A stretch of DNA of 43,533 bases from Anaerobutyricum hallii DSM 3353 (GCF_000173975.1 NZ_ACEP01000084.1:1-43533); one strand, 5' to 3'. Counted from the first letter of the stretch, positions 16,525 through 25,971 are shown. The notes: a model not told the origin generated them from the letters alone. Numbers and translations: made by a program.

Positions 16525-17968
16525 TATAAAAGGAATTTCCCATTACATTTCATTATATCAGGTAGTTGGTGTATTTACGTTCCTTCTGATTAATGTTTTT
16601 TTGGTGGTGGGAGTTTCCAGTCAGATCAATTATTATGAAAAAAAAGCGATTGATCAAAGAGTGCGGTACACACAAAAACAATGTGCCGTACTTTCTGATC
16701 AAATAGTAATGAACGGATTTCGCAACTATAATATGAGCAGCCTTTCGGATGAAGCAGGTGAAAATGTCTTTGAAGTAGAACAGCTTGCCAATAATTTAGA
16801 GGGTCGTATTTTGCTTGTAGACAGTCGTTTTAAGATACTTGCAGATACATATAACCGAAATTGTGGGAAGTATCTTGTGACAAAAGAGACAATTCATGCG
16901 ATGAAGGGAGAAGAGGTTGCTTATCGTTATATAGGAAAGCAATATCTTCAGGTTATTACACCTATTCAAGATAAAAATAATGATAAGTCTGATGTAAGAG
17001 GACTGATCATTGCGATGGTTTCGTTACAAAACTGTAATGAGATGTCCGAATATCTTTATGATCAGAGAGATAATCTTGTCGGTATATTTTTTATTATAAC
17101 GTTGATATTTAGTGTGCTTGTTGCCTTACTTATCCGCAATAATTTCAGAAGAATGCAGAATGAGCTTGATATTATTGCGGCAGGACATCAGGAGGAGGGG
17201 CTTGGACAGGAGAATTTCAGAGAATTTTATAATTTATCTTCCTCTTTTAACAAGATTATCAATCGTTATAAAGAGTTAGAGAATACAAGACAGGAATTCG
17301 TCTCTAATGTATCTCATGAGTTAAAGACGCCGATTACTTCCATGAAGATTCTGGCAGACTCCCTGCTTATGCAGCCGGATGTCCCTGTTGAGCTTTATGA
17401 AGAGTTTATGAATGATATTGTCCATGAAATTGATCGTGAGAATCAGATTATTACGGATTTGCTCACTTTAGTGAAGATGGACAAGACACAGGCAGATTTA
17501 AATATTACTTCTGTAAAAATCAATGACTTGTTAGAAGTATTATTGAAGAGGATTTCTCCAATCGCAGAGAAGAGAGGTATTAAGATTCGTTTGGAAACGA
17601 TGAGAGAAGTTGTAGCAGAAGTAGATGAAGTAAAGCTTTCTCTTGCCTGTAACAACCTGATTGAGAATGCAGTGAAGTATAATCATGATGACGGTAAGGT
17701 AGATGTATCTTTGAATGCAGACCACAAGTTTTTCTATATTCGTGTAAAGGATACTGGATGCGGAATACCAGAGGATTGCCAGGAACAGATTTTTGAGCGT
17801 TTCTATCGTGTGGATAAGGCGCGTTCAAGAGAGACCGGAGGAACTGGTCTTGGATTGGCTATCACAAGGAATGTTGTGCTAATGCATAAAGGTTCGATTC
17901 GTGTTCACAGTAAAGAGGGAGAAGGAGCCACCTTTATTATCCGTATTCCTCTGAATTACATTAGTTAG
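16511..17968 (+). CDS. Sensor histidine kinase with apparent AUU start
   Basis: A membrane kinase partnering the preceding regulator. Residues 13-36 form the first membrane helix, followed by an extracellular sensor domain of about 140 residues, a second helix (GIFFIITLIFSVLVALLI), and a cytoplasmic part. The HisKA box FVSNVSHELKTPITSM has the phospho-acceptor His at about 269. The HATPase domain shows NNLIENAVKYN, DTGCGIPE, FERFYRVDKARS and GGTGLGLAI. The first usual start codon is TTG 16601, but it would cut away most of the first helix. The frame is open back to 16505, and ATT 16511, 9 nt after GGGGGG, gives a complete 485-residue protein overlapping the regulator by 14 nt. ATT 16520 is an alternative. 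Confidence 0.85.
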   Translation: MSKINIKGISHYISLYQVVGVFTFLLINVFLVVGVSSQINYYEKKAIDQRVRYTQKQCAVLSDQIVMNGFRNYNMSSLSDEAGENVFEVEQLANNLEGRILLVDSRFKILADTYNRNCGKYLVTKETIHAMKGEEVAYRYIGKQYLQVITPIQDKNNDKSDVRGLIIAMVSLQNCNEMSEYLYDQRDNLVGIFFIITLIFSVLVALLIRNNFRRMQNELDIIAAGHQEEGLGQENFREFYNLSSSFNKIINRYKELENTRQEFVSNVSHELKTPITSMKILADSLLMQPDVPVELYEEFMNDIVHEIDRENQIITDLLTLVKMDKTQADLNITSVKINDLLEVLLKRISPIAEKRGIKIRLETMREVVAEVDEVKLSLACNNLIENAVKYNHDDGKVDVSLNADHKFFYIRVKDTGCGIPEDCQEQIFERFYRVDKARSRETGGTGLGLAITRNVVLMHKGSIRVHSKEGEGATFIIRIPLNYIS

Positions 17969-17980
17969 GAGGCAGATGCT

Positions 17981-18979
17981 ATGAAAAAGAGAATACCTTA
18001 TGTTATCTTTCTTGTAAGTCTGCTAAGCCTTACTGTTTTATGTGGCTGTGATAAAAGTACAAAGTCTGCGCAGGAAAAGCAGGAAAAAACAGAGAATCAG
18101 GAACAGGTTACGAAAGAAGAGACAGACAGGAAAAAGAACAATACGATAAATTTATACTACCTAAATGCACAGGAAGATGGCTTTAAGAAGGTTTCATGCA
18201 AGCTGCAGCATTCGGATGATCTGAAAGAAATGGCGAATGAAGTACTCTATAAACTTTCTGATACAGAGAATAATAATACCAATAAGTATAAGGCATCTAT
18301 TTTTGACGGAGTTGTTATTAATGATGTTAGTGTCAGCAGAGGAAAGGCAACGATTGATTTTGGAGCTGGTTACATTCAACTGTCCCATACGCAGGAAGTG
18401 CTGCTTAGAACATCGGTTGTAAAGTCGCTGCTTCAGATTCAAGGCATTGATGGGGTACTGTTTTCTGTGAATGGTTCGAGTCTTTTAGACAATGACAAAA
18501 TGCCTGTGGGGCTGATGGAGGCCTCTACAATTTTGACTGATGATGGTCAGGCAGATATTTATTCCGCTAAAAAGAAAGTAAAGATGTATTATACGAATGA
18601 AACAGGAGACAAGTTGATTCCGTATTTAACAGAACTTACAGTAACAGATAATGTTCCGTTAGAGACCCAGGTTTTGCTTGCTTTAAAGAATCCGCCTGCT
18701 TCAAAAAAGAATTTAAAGAGCCCGCTTCCATCAGATTTTTATGTGAATCAGACGCAAATTCTTAATAACATCTGCTATGTCGACTTGAGTAGTGAGGTGG
18801 AAAAGGCAGCAGTGAATGTAAAGGAAAAGGTCACCGTTTATGCGATGGTAAACAGTCTTACAGATTTAGATACTGCATATCAGGTACAGTTTACGATTGA
18901 TGGAAAAAAGATAAGCAAATTAAATGAGTTTGAGAATTTTGATGCATTACTGACAAGTGATTTTTCTTTGTGTAAATAA
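17981..18979 (+). CDS. GerMN-domain lipoprotein
   Basis: A 332-residue protein with a lipoprotein signal (LTVLCGC, Cys about 23), a charged linker to about residue 50, and two GerMN (sporulation/spore germination) domains: about 55-165 (NTINLYYLN, then VSVSRGKATIDFGAGY and GIDGVLFSVNG) and about 195-315 (KVKMYYTNETGDKLIP, then NNICYVDLSS and AYQVQFTIDG). GerM of Bacillus has this architecture and acts in sporulation and germination at the membrane. Position right after the two-component system, 12 nt downstream, suggests co-transcription. No enzymatic residues are expected. Confidence 0.85.
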   Translation: MKKRIPYVIFLVSLLSLTVLCGCDKSTKSAQEKQEKTENQEQVTKEETDRKKNNTINLYYLNAQEDGFKKVSCKLQHSDDLKEMANEVLYKLSDTENNNTNKYKASIFDGVVINDVSVSRGKATIDFGAGYIQLSHTQEVLLRTSVVKSLLQIQGIDGVLFSVNGSSLLDNDKMPVGLMEASTILTDDGQADIYSAKKKVKMYYTNETGDKLIPYLTELTVTDNVPLETQVLLALKNPPASKKNLKSPLPSDFYVNQTQILNNICYVDLSSEVEKAAVNVKEKVTVYAMVNSLTDLDTAYQVQFTIDGKKISKLNEFENFDALLTSDFSLCK

Positions 18980-18997
18980 CTGAATAAAGGAGAATAA

Positions 18998-21448
18998 GTG
19001 AGAAGACCATTATTTCTGTTTTTTATAGGACTCGTGCTTGGAGAGGCAGCAGCCATTTTTTTAGACAGAATCGGTTTTTTTGTGATGGCTTTGTTTCTTT
19101 TGATTTTTATGATATTTTGTTTTATATTTTATCGAAAAGTCAGAAGGGAACAGAGCCTTTTCTTCATATATGAAGTGTTGTGCTGGTTCTTTTTTCTTAT
19201 GGGAGGTATTGCGTTTTTTAGAGCCAGCTATTTTAATGAGATTGACCGGATACTTTCTAAAAAAACATTGACCGGCACTCTGATTGGGCAGGTGGAATAT
19301 GTCAGACAGAATGCTGAAGGGGAGTACCAGATTACAGTGAGGGAGAATTCTTTTGTAGTAAATGAAAGCTATTTAAAAGACAAAATAAAAAAGAATTTGA
19401 AAAAATGTAGTATAAGTAGTATAAAAAGCAATTTGAGACAAACAAAAAAACTGCCGGGAAAATGTCGCCTTGTAAAGATTCCCGTATCAAAAGGAAAGAT
19501 TTACCCAGGAGATTTTATTACTTGTACAGGAAAGTTAAAAGCAATAGAAGAACAGATAAATCCAGGAGAATTTAATACAAAAATATATTATTATTCTGTA
19601 GGTATCCGTTATCAGTTTTTTGGAGAAAATCTTACAAGAAAGAGAGAAAGCCCGTTGTCTTTGCATCGAATAGCAGGGAACGTCAGAGAAAAGATAGATG
19701 CGATATACAGACATATCCTATCTGATACAGAATATGCATTGTTAAAAGCGATATTTCTTGGGGATAAGACAGATCTTTCAAAGGAACAGAAACATTTGTA
19801 TGAAGAAAATGGCATGGCGCATCTCTTAGCTGTTTCCGGTCTTCACGTTTCTATCGTTGGGGGAATGTTGTTTCGGTTTCTTAGAAAAAAGGGCCGCAGT
19901 TATGCATTTTCCTGCATGGTTGGAAGTGGGATTTTGTTTTTTTATGCGGTTATGACGGGATTTGGCAATTCCGTTTTCCGAGCTGCAGTCATGTTTTTTT
20001 GCTTTTTGCTGGCACAATATTTTGGTGCAGAATATGATATGATTTCTTCAATGAGCCTGGCGGGAATACTAATGTTGCTGGAACACCCCTGGAGACTTTT
20101 AGAAAGCGGATGTGTGATTTCTTTTGCATCCATATTTTCTATCGGGATAATTTTGCCTATTGCAAAAGAACTTTGGGAAAAGCGCAGCCAAAACAGACTT
20201 GTAGCAGGGGAATTTCCTACAGAGAGTCCCAGAAGGAAAATAATCCGGCAGGCCTTTTTTGCAAATATCGTCATTTCTATGAGTATAACTCCTTTGTTAC
20301 TACGCTTTTTTTATCAGTGGAGTCCTTATAGTATTTTGCTGAATATGTTTGTTATTCCGGCAATGAGTCCGCTATTGATTAGCGCAGTTTTAGGAGGGCT
20401 GCTTGGCTTTTTTAGCTATGTGTCGGCTTTTTTAGGATGCATTCCTGCGGTAGTATTGCTGCGGACTTTTGAGATGATTTTTCGATTGGTGAAGCAGATT
20501 CCAGGGGCTGTGATTGTAACAGGATGCCCTCCCTGGTGGGAAATTCTGTTTTTGTATTTCATTGAGATTAGTTTTTTCTTTTTATGGTATTATCGTCAGA
20601 AGGGTTTCAGTGTGATTTTTTGTCTTTTCCTGATAGCAGGAAGATGTTTTTTCACTGTACCAGCTCTTAAGATCACAATGCTTGACGTGGGACAGGGAGA
20701 ATGTATTTTCATAAAAATGCCAACAGGAGAAAGTATGTTGATTGATGGTGGCAGTACTTCTAAGAAAAATATTGCGGAGTATACGCTGGTACCGGCACTT
20801 AAATACTATGGGACAGACCATTTAGACTATGTTATAATAACTCATACAGATGAAGATCATATTTCTGGAATAAGAGAGTTGTTTGAGCAGAATTATCCAA
20901 TAAAGCATATCGTTTTGCCAGATACAAAAGCTATGAATAGCAGTAACACTATACGAAAGGCTGGGAAGAAAAAAGGATATTCCTTCTTAAAAATAAGCAG
21001 AGCAGATCAACTGAATTTTGGTACAATTCATCTGCGCTGTCTGCATCCCCAAAAGGGATGGGAGGCAGAAGATACCAATAGTGGTTCTCTGGTATTGTAT
21101 CTTACTTATGATAAATTTACCATGTTATTTACAGGAGATTTAAATGGAGAACAGGAATCTCTATTAGAGCCAGACAGAGGAGAAGAAAGCATGCCGAGTG
21201 TAAATATTTTAAAAGTGGCACATCATGGCTCTAAAAATTCTACAACAAAAAGTTTCTTGGAAGAATTCCAGCCGCAAAAGGCGATTATATCTGCCGGAAA
21301 GAATAATCTATATGGACATCCGCATAAGGAGACAATAAAGAAACTTCAGAAAAATGGAGCGGATATTTATGGAACACTGTGGGGTGGAGCAATTATAATC
21401 GAAAGTGATGGCCAGAAATATAAAATAAATTATTTTAAAAGAGGATAA
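18998..21448 (+). CDS. comEC: ComEC/Rec2 DNA-uptake channel protein
   Basis: An 816-residue protein (usual length 700-850). N-terminal membrane helices and a DUF4131-type domain are followed by the Competence domain with many membrane segments, including the family signature GMAHLLAVSGLHVSIVGG and GFGNSVFRAAVM. From about residue 560 it has a metallo-beta-lactamase-like domain: MLDVGQGECIFI, MLIDGGS, ITHTDEDHISGI, LFTGDLN and KVAHHGSKNST. ComEC moves single-stranded DNA across the membrane during transformation; the nuclease-like domain is intact. Start is GTG 18998 behind AAAGGAG. With comEA in the same row, the strain has at least this part of an uptake machine. Confidence 0.95.
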   Translation: MRRPLFLFFIGLVLGEAAAIFLDRIGFFVMALFLLIFMIFCFIFYRKVRREQSLFFIYEVLCWFFFLMGGIAFFRASYFNEIDRILSKKTLTGTLIGQVEYVRQNAEGEYQITVRENSFVVNESYLKDKIKKNLKKCSISSIKSNLRQTKKLPGKCRLVKIPVSKGKIYPGDFITCTGKLKAIEEQINPGEFNTKIYYYSVGIRYQFFGENLTRKRESPLSLHRIAGNVREKIDAIYRHILSDTEYALLKAIFLGDKTDLSKEQKHLYEENGMAHLLAVSGLHVSIVGGMLFRFLRKKGRSYAFSCMVGSGILFFYAVMTGFGNSVFRAAVMFFCFLLAQYFGAEYDMISSMSLAGILMLLEHPWRLLESGCVISFASIFSIGIILPIAKELWEKRSQNRLVAGEFPTESPRRKIIRQAFFANIVISMSITPLLLRFFYQWSPYSILLNMFVIPAMSPLLISAVLGGLLGFFSYVSAFLGCIPAVVLLRTFEMIFRLVKQIPGAVIVTGCPPWWEILFLYFIEISFFFLWYYRQKGFSVIFCLFLIAGRCFFTVPALKITMLDVGQGECIFIKMPTGESMLIDGGSTSKKNIAEYTLVPALKYYGTDHLDYVIITHTDEDHISGIRELFEQNYPIKHIVLPDTKAMNSSNTIRKAGKKKGYSFLKISRADQLNFGTIHLRCLHPQKGWEAEDTNSGSLVLYLTYDKFTMLFTGDLNGEQESLLEPDRGEESMPSVNILKVAHHGSKNSTTKSFLEEFQPQKAIISAGKNNLYGHPHKETIKKLQKNGADIYGTLWGGAIIIESDGQKYKINYFKRG

Positions 21449-21516
21449 TTATTTATAGCTGTGTATGCAAGCAGTTTCCTGCTTTAATAATCACACATAG
21501 AATCGGAGAGTGTATC

Positions 21517-22500
21517 ATGAAAGAACTAACAAAACAGATAAAAGAAAAGTCTTTTCATAAAGTTTATCTTCTGACAGGAGATGAGCCGTATCTTGTCCTT
21601 CAGGCAAAACATATGCTGAAAAATGCGATGATAAAAGAAGGAGATACGATGAACTATGCCGCTTTTACAGACGGTAAAATAGATTTAAATACTTTGCAGG
21701 AACTTGCATTTACCTATCCGTTTTTCAGTGAGAAGCGACTTCTTCTTTTGGACGGAACAGGAATCCTAAAAACAGGAAAAGACGAATTTGTAAGCATTAT
21801 GGAAAATATGCCGGAGACAACTTGTATTATTATCTGTGAGCCAGAAGTAGATAAGCGTTCAAAAGTGTATAAATGGATAAAAAAGAATGGTTATGTTGGA
21901 GAATTTTTAAAGAAAAATCAGACAGAAAAAGTTCTTCTCCGCTGGATTGCTGCTTTACTTGGCAAAGAAAAGAAGCAGATACGTGAGAATAATGCCCGAT
22001 ATTTCCTGCAAAAAACAGGAGATGATATGTTTCAGATAAAAAATGAGATTGATAAACTCATTGCCTACGCTGGAGACCGCGAGGAAATCACCCAGGCAGA
22101 CATTGATGCCGTGGCTTCTGGAGAAGTACAGGACAAGATTTTTGACTTAGTAGATGCCATCGCCCGTAAAAATAAGGCAGCAGCTCTTAGTTATTACAAT
22201 GACCTCATTCTTCTAAAAGAACCCCCAATGCACATTTTATTTTTAATTGTACGCCAGTACCGAATCCTGCATATCATTGCTAACATGCGAGGACTCCGCA
22301 AACCGGACGATGCCATTGCTAAAACCGCCGGAATCCCACGCTTTGCCATTCGCAAAAATGAACAGCAGCTTAGGGGATATGGAGAAAAAATGTTGGAAAA
22401 ATGCATCGAAGAATGCATCCAGATAGAAGAAGAAATAAAAACCGGACGAATTAATGATCAAATAGGAGTGGAGAGTTTGATTTGCAGACTAATGCTTTAA
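21517..22500 (+). CDS. holA: DNA polymerase III delta subunit
   Basis: A 327-residue clamp-loader subunit, which opens the beta clamp. Diagnostic segments are KVYLLTGDEPYLVLQA at the N-terminus, YPFFSEKRLLLLDG, DDMFQIKNEIDKLIAYAG, and the C-terminal collar region FLIVRQYRIL and AGIPRFAIRKNEQQLRGY. It lies downstream of comEC, a common arrangement, with a 68-nt gap containing a small hairpin AAGCAG/CTGCTT. Palindromic element D starts at its stop codon and probably ends the transcript. Confidence 0.94.
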   Translation: MKELTKQIKEKSFHKVYLLTGDEPYLVLQAKHMLKNAMIKEGDTMNYAAFTDGKIDLNTLQELAFTYPFFSEKRLLLLDGTGILKTGKDEFVSIMENMPETTCIIICEPEVDKRSKVYKWIKKNGYVGEFLKKNQTEKVLLRWIAALLGKEKKQIRENNARYFLQKTGDDMFQIKNEIDKLIAYAGDREEITQADIDAVASGEVQDKIFDLVDAIARKNKAAALSYYNDLILLKEPPMHILFLIVRQYRILHIIANMRGLRKPDDAIAKTAGIPRFAIRKNEQQLRGYGEKMLEKCIEECIQIEEEIKTGRINDQIGVESLICRLML

Positions 22501-22685
22501 TCCTGAGCTGCCGCAGGCAGGAGACACCCGCAAAGAGAGGCTATCCCCTATATTTGTGACTTTAGTCGCGGCGGTTTGAATGTTCGCTTAACCGCTCACA
22601 TCCAAACCTTGCTCCGAGGCCACAAATATAGGGGATAGCCTCTCTTTGCGGGCTGACTTTGGCTGCTGCAGCAACTCAGAATTTA
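22500..22685. repeat. Palindromic element D
   Basis: Arms 22527-22558 and 22621-22652 are perfectly complementary over 32 bp. The 62-nt core is in forward orientation: GACTTTAGTCGCGGCGG, inner stem GGTTTG..ATGT/ACAT..CAAACC around TCGCTTA-GCTC, then TTGCTCCGAGG. The left end TCCTGAGCTGCCGCAGGC directly follows the holA stop; the right end reads GCAGCAACTCAGAATTT. It is paired with element E about 140 nt further on; the spacer (22686-22823) has no gene or other structure I can support. Confidence 0.9.
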
Positions 22686-22823
22686 GGAATTGTAATTTTA
22701 GCAAAATTACTCTCCACTTTGTAACATATTATGCAGTTAGCATAGTTCTTTTGAAAAATCACATCCCCCTGGAGAATCCCCAAATCCCCCAACGAGAGAT
22801 TTTTATTTTATATAGGCAGCCAA

Positions 22824-22961
22824 AGACAGAACAAAAGCCCTCCTATACTCCCTATTTGTGACCTCGGAGCAAGTGTTGGATGCGAGCGCATTTAAGCGAA
22901 CATTCAACACGCCGCGACTAAAGTCATAAATAGGGAGTATGGGAGGGCTTTTGTTCGTCTG
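22824..22961. repeat. Palindromic element E
   Basis: Arms 22829-22857 and 22928-22956 pair over 29 bp with one wobble. The core is in reverse orientation (CTCGGAGCAAG first, GCCGCGACTAAAGTC last), with inner stem GTGTTG/CAACAC. It lies just beyond the rpsT terminator, so it is in sense orientation relative to rpsT transcription. Confidence 0.88.
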
Positions 22962-22972
22962 GTTTACCTAAA

Positions 22973-23011
22973 ACAAAAAATCTCCGAAAAGCAGCCGCTC
23001 TTTTCGGAGAT
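22973..23011 (-). terminator. Intrinsic terminator of rpsT
   Basis: On the minus strand a 12-bp stem ATCTCCGAAAAG/CTTTTCGGAGAT (22980-22991, 23000-23011) with an 8-nt loop is followed by a run of T (complement of the A-run 22975-22980). Confidence 0.9.
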
Positions 23012-23027
23012 AAACGTTTTATTCTAA

Positions 23028-23291
23028 TTAAGCAATTCCGTTAACCGCTTTTGTAAGACGGGAAACTTTTCTTGCTGCTGTGTTCTTATGGAAAATTCCT
23101 TTAGAAGTAGCTTTGCTGATTTCAGAAATAGCAACTGTTAAAGCAGCCTGTGCAGCTTCTTTGTCACCCTTTGCTACAGCAACTTCTACGTTCTTGATAC
23201 AAGTTTTTACTTTAGATTTAATAGATTTGTTCCTTAATGTCTTTGTTTCGATAACTAAAATTCTTTTTTTTGCAGATTTGATGTTAGCCAA
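23028..23291 (-). CDS. rpsT: 30S ribosomal protein S20
   Basis: An 87-residue basic protein starting (M)ANIKSAKKRILVIETKTLRN and continuing with the two-helix S20 pattern (KTCIKNVEVAVAKGD; SKGIFHKNTAARKVSRLTKA). It binds 16S rRNA and helps early small-subunit assembly. The start is a TTG at 23291 with GGAGG 8-9 nt upstream; the longer frame from 23306 would include the ribosome binding site as codons. It sits on the minus strand between holA and gpr, with its own promoter and terminator. TTG starts are typical of rpsT in several bacteria and limit its synthesis. Confidence 0.95.
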   Translation of the reverse strand: MANIKSAKKRILVIETKTLRNKSIKSKVKTCIKNVEVAVAKGDKEAAQAALTVAISEISKATSKGIFHKNTAARKVSRLTKAVNGIA

Positions 23292-23387
23292 TCTGTACAC
23301 CTCCAAATATTATTACTTATAATTTTTATGTTTATATTGTTTTGCATTATTTCGGACACGGACAATCTAATGTAAACATACTATTAT

Positions 23388-23416
23388 ATTTTATTGATTT
23401 TTGGGCTATTTGTCAA
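23388..23416 (-). promoter_or_regulatory. Predicted sigma-A promoter of rpsT
   Basis: On the minus strand TTGACA (complement of 23411-23416) and TAAAAT (complement of 23388-23393) are 17 nt apart, about 100 nt upstream of the rpsT start. Confidence 0.7.
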
Positions 23417-23476
23417 GTGGAAAATGAAAATTTTTAAGGAAAAAATTTTTTAGATATATTAAAATTAGTATGGCTA

Positions 23477-23507
23477 TGTATATTAAAGTTATTTTTGTAA
23501 CATAATA
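23477..23507 (+). promoter_or_regulatory. Candidate sigma-F/G promoter of gpr
   Basis: TGTATA (23477-23482) and CATAATA (23501-23507) are 18 nt apart, close to the forespore sigma pattern TGAATA - CATACTA. Forespore expression of gpr is known from Bacillus; for this genome it is inferred from the sequence. Confidence 0.5.
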
Positions 23508-23537
23508 CTTGATGATAATGAAAAGGGAGGGACTCTT

Positions 23538-24476
23538 ATGAATATACAACGTTCTTTTTCTCATACAGACTTAGCATTGGAACTAAAAGACGAGCTTGAA
23601 GAATCCCTAGAAGAGCAGCAGGCCTTTGACGGAATCAAAATTCAGCAGGAGCGTATCGGAGAGCGGGGACTGCAGGAAACAGTGATTGAGATTGACAGTG
23701 AGGAGGGGGAGAAACAGCTTGGAAAACCACGGGGAATCTATGTGACACTTGAAGGGGAAAATATGGCAGGGAATGATGGAAGCTTTCATGAGGAAATGAG
23801 CGAATGTCTTGCAAAGCGGCTGCAGTCCCTGCTTTCAGGAAAAAGAAAGCTTTTATTTATTGGACTTGGAAATGGGGAGGTGACCCCGGATGCCCTTGGT
23901 CCGCTTGTGATTAAAAACCTTTTTATAACAAGACATCTGACTGGATGGAAAGAGATAGAGGGATGTCCGGCGGTTGCCGCACTTGCACCGGGAGTTATGG
24001 CACAGACAGGAATGGAAACAGGGGAGATTGTTGAGGGGATTGTGAAAAAGATTCACCCAGATGCGCTGGTAGTGATTGATGCGTTAGCGGCGAAGAGTTC
24101 GGAAAGGCTTAACAGGACAATACAGATTAGTAATACGGGAATTGCGCCAGGGTCGGGTGTTGGAAATCATCGGAATGAGATTACGGAAAAAACGATGGGG
24201 ATTCCAGTGATTGCGATAGGTGTTCCAACCGTAATTTCCATCCCGTCATTGGCTTGTGATATTATGGAAGCTTTTTGTGCTTCTCAGGGCGAGGGAATGG
24301 AAGATATCTTTTGTTCGTGGCCGGAAAAGGAAAAGTATCATTTTTTAGGGGAAATTTTAGATGAAAAGTTATGGGAACTTTTTGTGACACCGAAGGAAAT
24401 TGATGAGGCAGTAAAGCGAATTAGTTACACGCTTTCGGAAGGGATTAATCAGTTTGTTGCAGGGAGGATTTTCTAA
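23538..24476 (+). CDS. gpr: Germination (spore) protease GPR
   Basis: A 312-residue protease that degrades small acid-soluble spore proteins at germination. It is made as a zymogen in the forespore; the N-terminal segment (about residues 1-16, SFSHTDLALELKDEL) resembles the propeptide region with the SHTDLA motif. Conserved family segments include GLGNGEVTPDALGPLVI, LAPGVMAQTGMETGEI, LVVIDALAAKSSERL, IQISNTGIAPGSGVGNHR and GIPVIAIGVPTVI. GGGAGGG precedes the ATG. It is followed by spoIIP, as in Bacillus. Its presence marks the organism as an endospore former or a recent descendant of one. Confidence 0.95.
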   Translation: MNIQRSFSHTDLALELKDELEESLEEQQAFDGIKIQQERIGERGLQETVIEIDSEEGEKQLGKPRGIYVTLEGENMAGNDGSFHEEMSECLAKRLQSLLSGKRKLLFIGLGNGEVTPDALGPLVIKNLFITRHLTGWKEIEGCPAVAALAPGVMAQTGMETGEIVEGIVKKIHPDALVVIDALAAKSSERLNRTIQISNTGIAPGSGVGNHRNEITEKTMGIPVIAIGVPTVISIPSLACDIMEAFCASQGEGMEDIFCSWPEKEKYHFLGEILDEKLWELFVTPKEIDEAVKRISYTLSEGINQFVAGRIF

Positions 24477-24637
24477 ATCAAATCATAAATAAAAAGGACA
24501 GGCATAAGCTTATATTATAAGAATTATCTTGAGCGTTTGTATAATCATGCAATCAATTATGTGATCAGGAAAAGGGAATTGTTTTTGCTAATAAGTTATT
24601 TGGAAAATTGCTATAAGCTATTTTCTTGGGAGGGATT

Positions 24638-25861
24638 ATGCAAGAGAGAAATTTAAAGGTAATAGAAGGTTTATTGTTTGTTCTTTTTATTTTGTTATGG
24701 GGCTTATTTTTATCGGGAGGAAGTGGAAAGGTAAAGCGGAGAACACTCTCTTTATGGCAATATATTCCAGTGCACACGGAGGTGTTTCATGATTTCTTTG
24801 AAAATAGTATAAGAAAAGGGCAGTATGAATTGACGCCAATTCTTGGATACGATACATACGAGGGGGGAAAGGGAATGCTCCTTCCTTTTTTTCGAAATGG
24901 AATGCAGGAGGAGCTTTTCCCAATTCAAAGATTTGCGCTTGATTACTGGAAAGGAAAGGAGTACTATAAGGCAAAATACAGTGATACGGTGCCGGATTAT
25001 TTTACAGAATCGGATGATCAGTCTGTAGAAGAAAAGAAAAAAGATCCTGGAAAAATGAAGCAGATGGGAACGGGAAGATCCTATACAATAAAAGAACTGG
25101 CAAGTTATTCTTTTTTGCTGGAACATTTTTATATTGTGGATGAGACAACATCTATGACAAAACAGGATTTAAATGGAACAAAGCTTGTGACAATGGATTT
25201 GTCTGCAAAATTAGGAAAGGAGGAGCCACTGGTTCTTATTTACCATACACACGGAAGTGAAACGTACAAAAAGGTAAATGGAAAAGAAGGTTCTGTGATT
25301 GAAGTAGGAACTGCTCTGACAAAAGAACTGGAAAATGTCTACGGAATAAAAACGGTACATGACAAATCTGTTTATGATATGGTAGACGGACAGCTTGACC
25401 GCAATGCCGCTTATAACTTTGCAGGTGATAGTGTGGAGGCGGCACTTAGGAAAAATCCTTCGGTAAAAGTAGTGATTGACCTGCACAGGGATTCTGTAGA
25501 AAATAATATACACCTTCGCACAAAAATCAATGGAAAGTCTGCAGCACAGATTATGTTTTTTAATGGAGTCAGCCGCCTTGCAAGTAAGGGGGATATCGGT
25601 TATCTTTATAATCCAAACAAGGAGGCAAATCTGGCATTCAGCCTGCAGATGCAGCTTTTATGTGGAAAATATTATCCAGATCTGACACGAAGAATCTATA
25701 TAAAAGGCTATCGTTATAACCTTCATTTGGCAAAAAGAGCGATGCTTGTGGAGGTAGGAGCACAGAACAATACAGTGGAGGAAGCGAAAAATGCAATGAA
25801 ACCATTAGCTGAGATGCTATATCGGCTCTTATCTGGGGAAAAATCTTATAAAAAGAATTAA
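24638..25861 (+). CDS. spoIIP: Stage II sporulation protein P
   Basis: A 407-residue peptidoglycan amidase/endopeptidase that with SpoIID and SpoIIM thins the septal wall during engulfment. It has an N-terminal membrane anchor (about 8-25), a spacer, and a catalytic domain from about residue 190 with LVLIYHTHGSETYK and VVIDLHRDSVENN, holding the zinc-ligand histidines and glutamate, then VEVGAQNNTVEEA. ATG 24638 follows GGGAGGG with good spacing; the TTG 12 nt upstream lies within the site. Mother-cell sigma-E control is expected from Bacillus; I see only a weak match upstream. Confidence 0.94.
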   Translation: MQERNLKVIEGLLFVLFILLWGLFLSGGSGKVKRRTLSLWQYIPVHTEVFHDFFENSIRKGQYELTPILGYDTYEGGKGMLLPFFRNGMQEELFPIQRFALDYWKGKEYYKAKYSDTVPDYFTESDDQSVEEKKKDPGKMKQMGTGRSYTIKELASYSFLLEHFYIVDETTSMTKQDLNGTKLVTMDLSAKLGKEEPLVLIYHTHGSETYKKVNGKEGSVIEVGTALTKELENVYGIKTVHDKSVYDMVDGQLDRNAAYNFAGDSVEAALRKNPSVKVVIDLHRDSVENNIHLRTKINGKSAAQIMFFNGVSRLASKGDIGYLYNPNKEANLAFSLQMQLLCGKYYPDLTRRIYIKGYRYNLHLAKRAMLVEVGAQNNTVEEAKNAMKPLAEMLYRLLSGEKSYKKN

Positions 25862-25971
25862 AAATATATGTAGAACTACAAGTAAAATTATATTTTTGTT
25901 GTTTCTTTTTTGAACACGAGACTGTGCTGTATAGAATTTTGAACAGATAATTTGCAATTACAAAAAATAAA

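Noticed and set aside
22646-22861. Short plus-strand frame of 71 codons between holA and rpsT
   Set aside because: It runs through the right arm of element D and the left arm of E; a chance frame in structured DNA.
22500-22961. CRISPR array
   Set aside because: The repeated units are palindromes with variable arms, alternating orientation and irregular spacing, not direct repeats with regular spacers; no cas gene is present.
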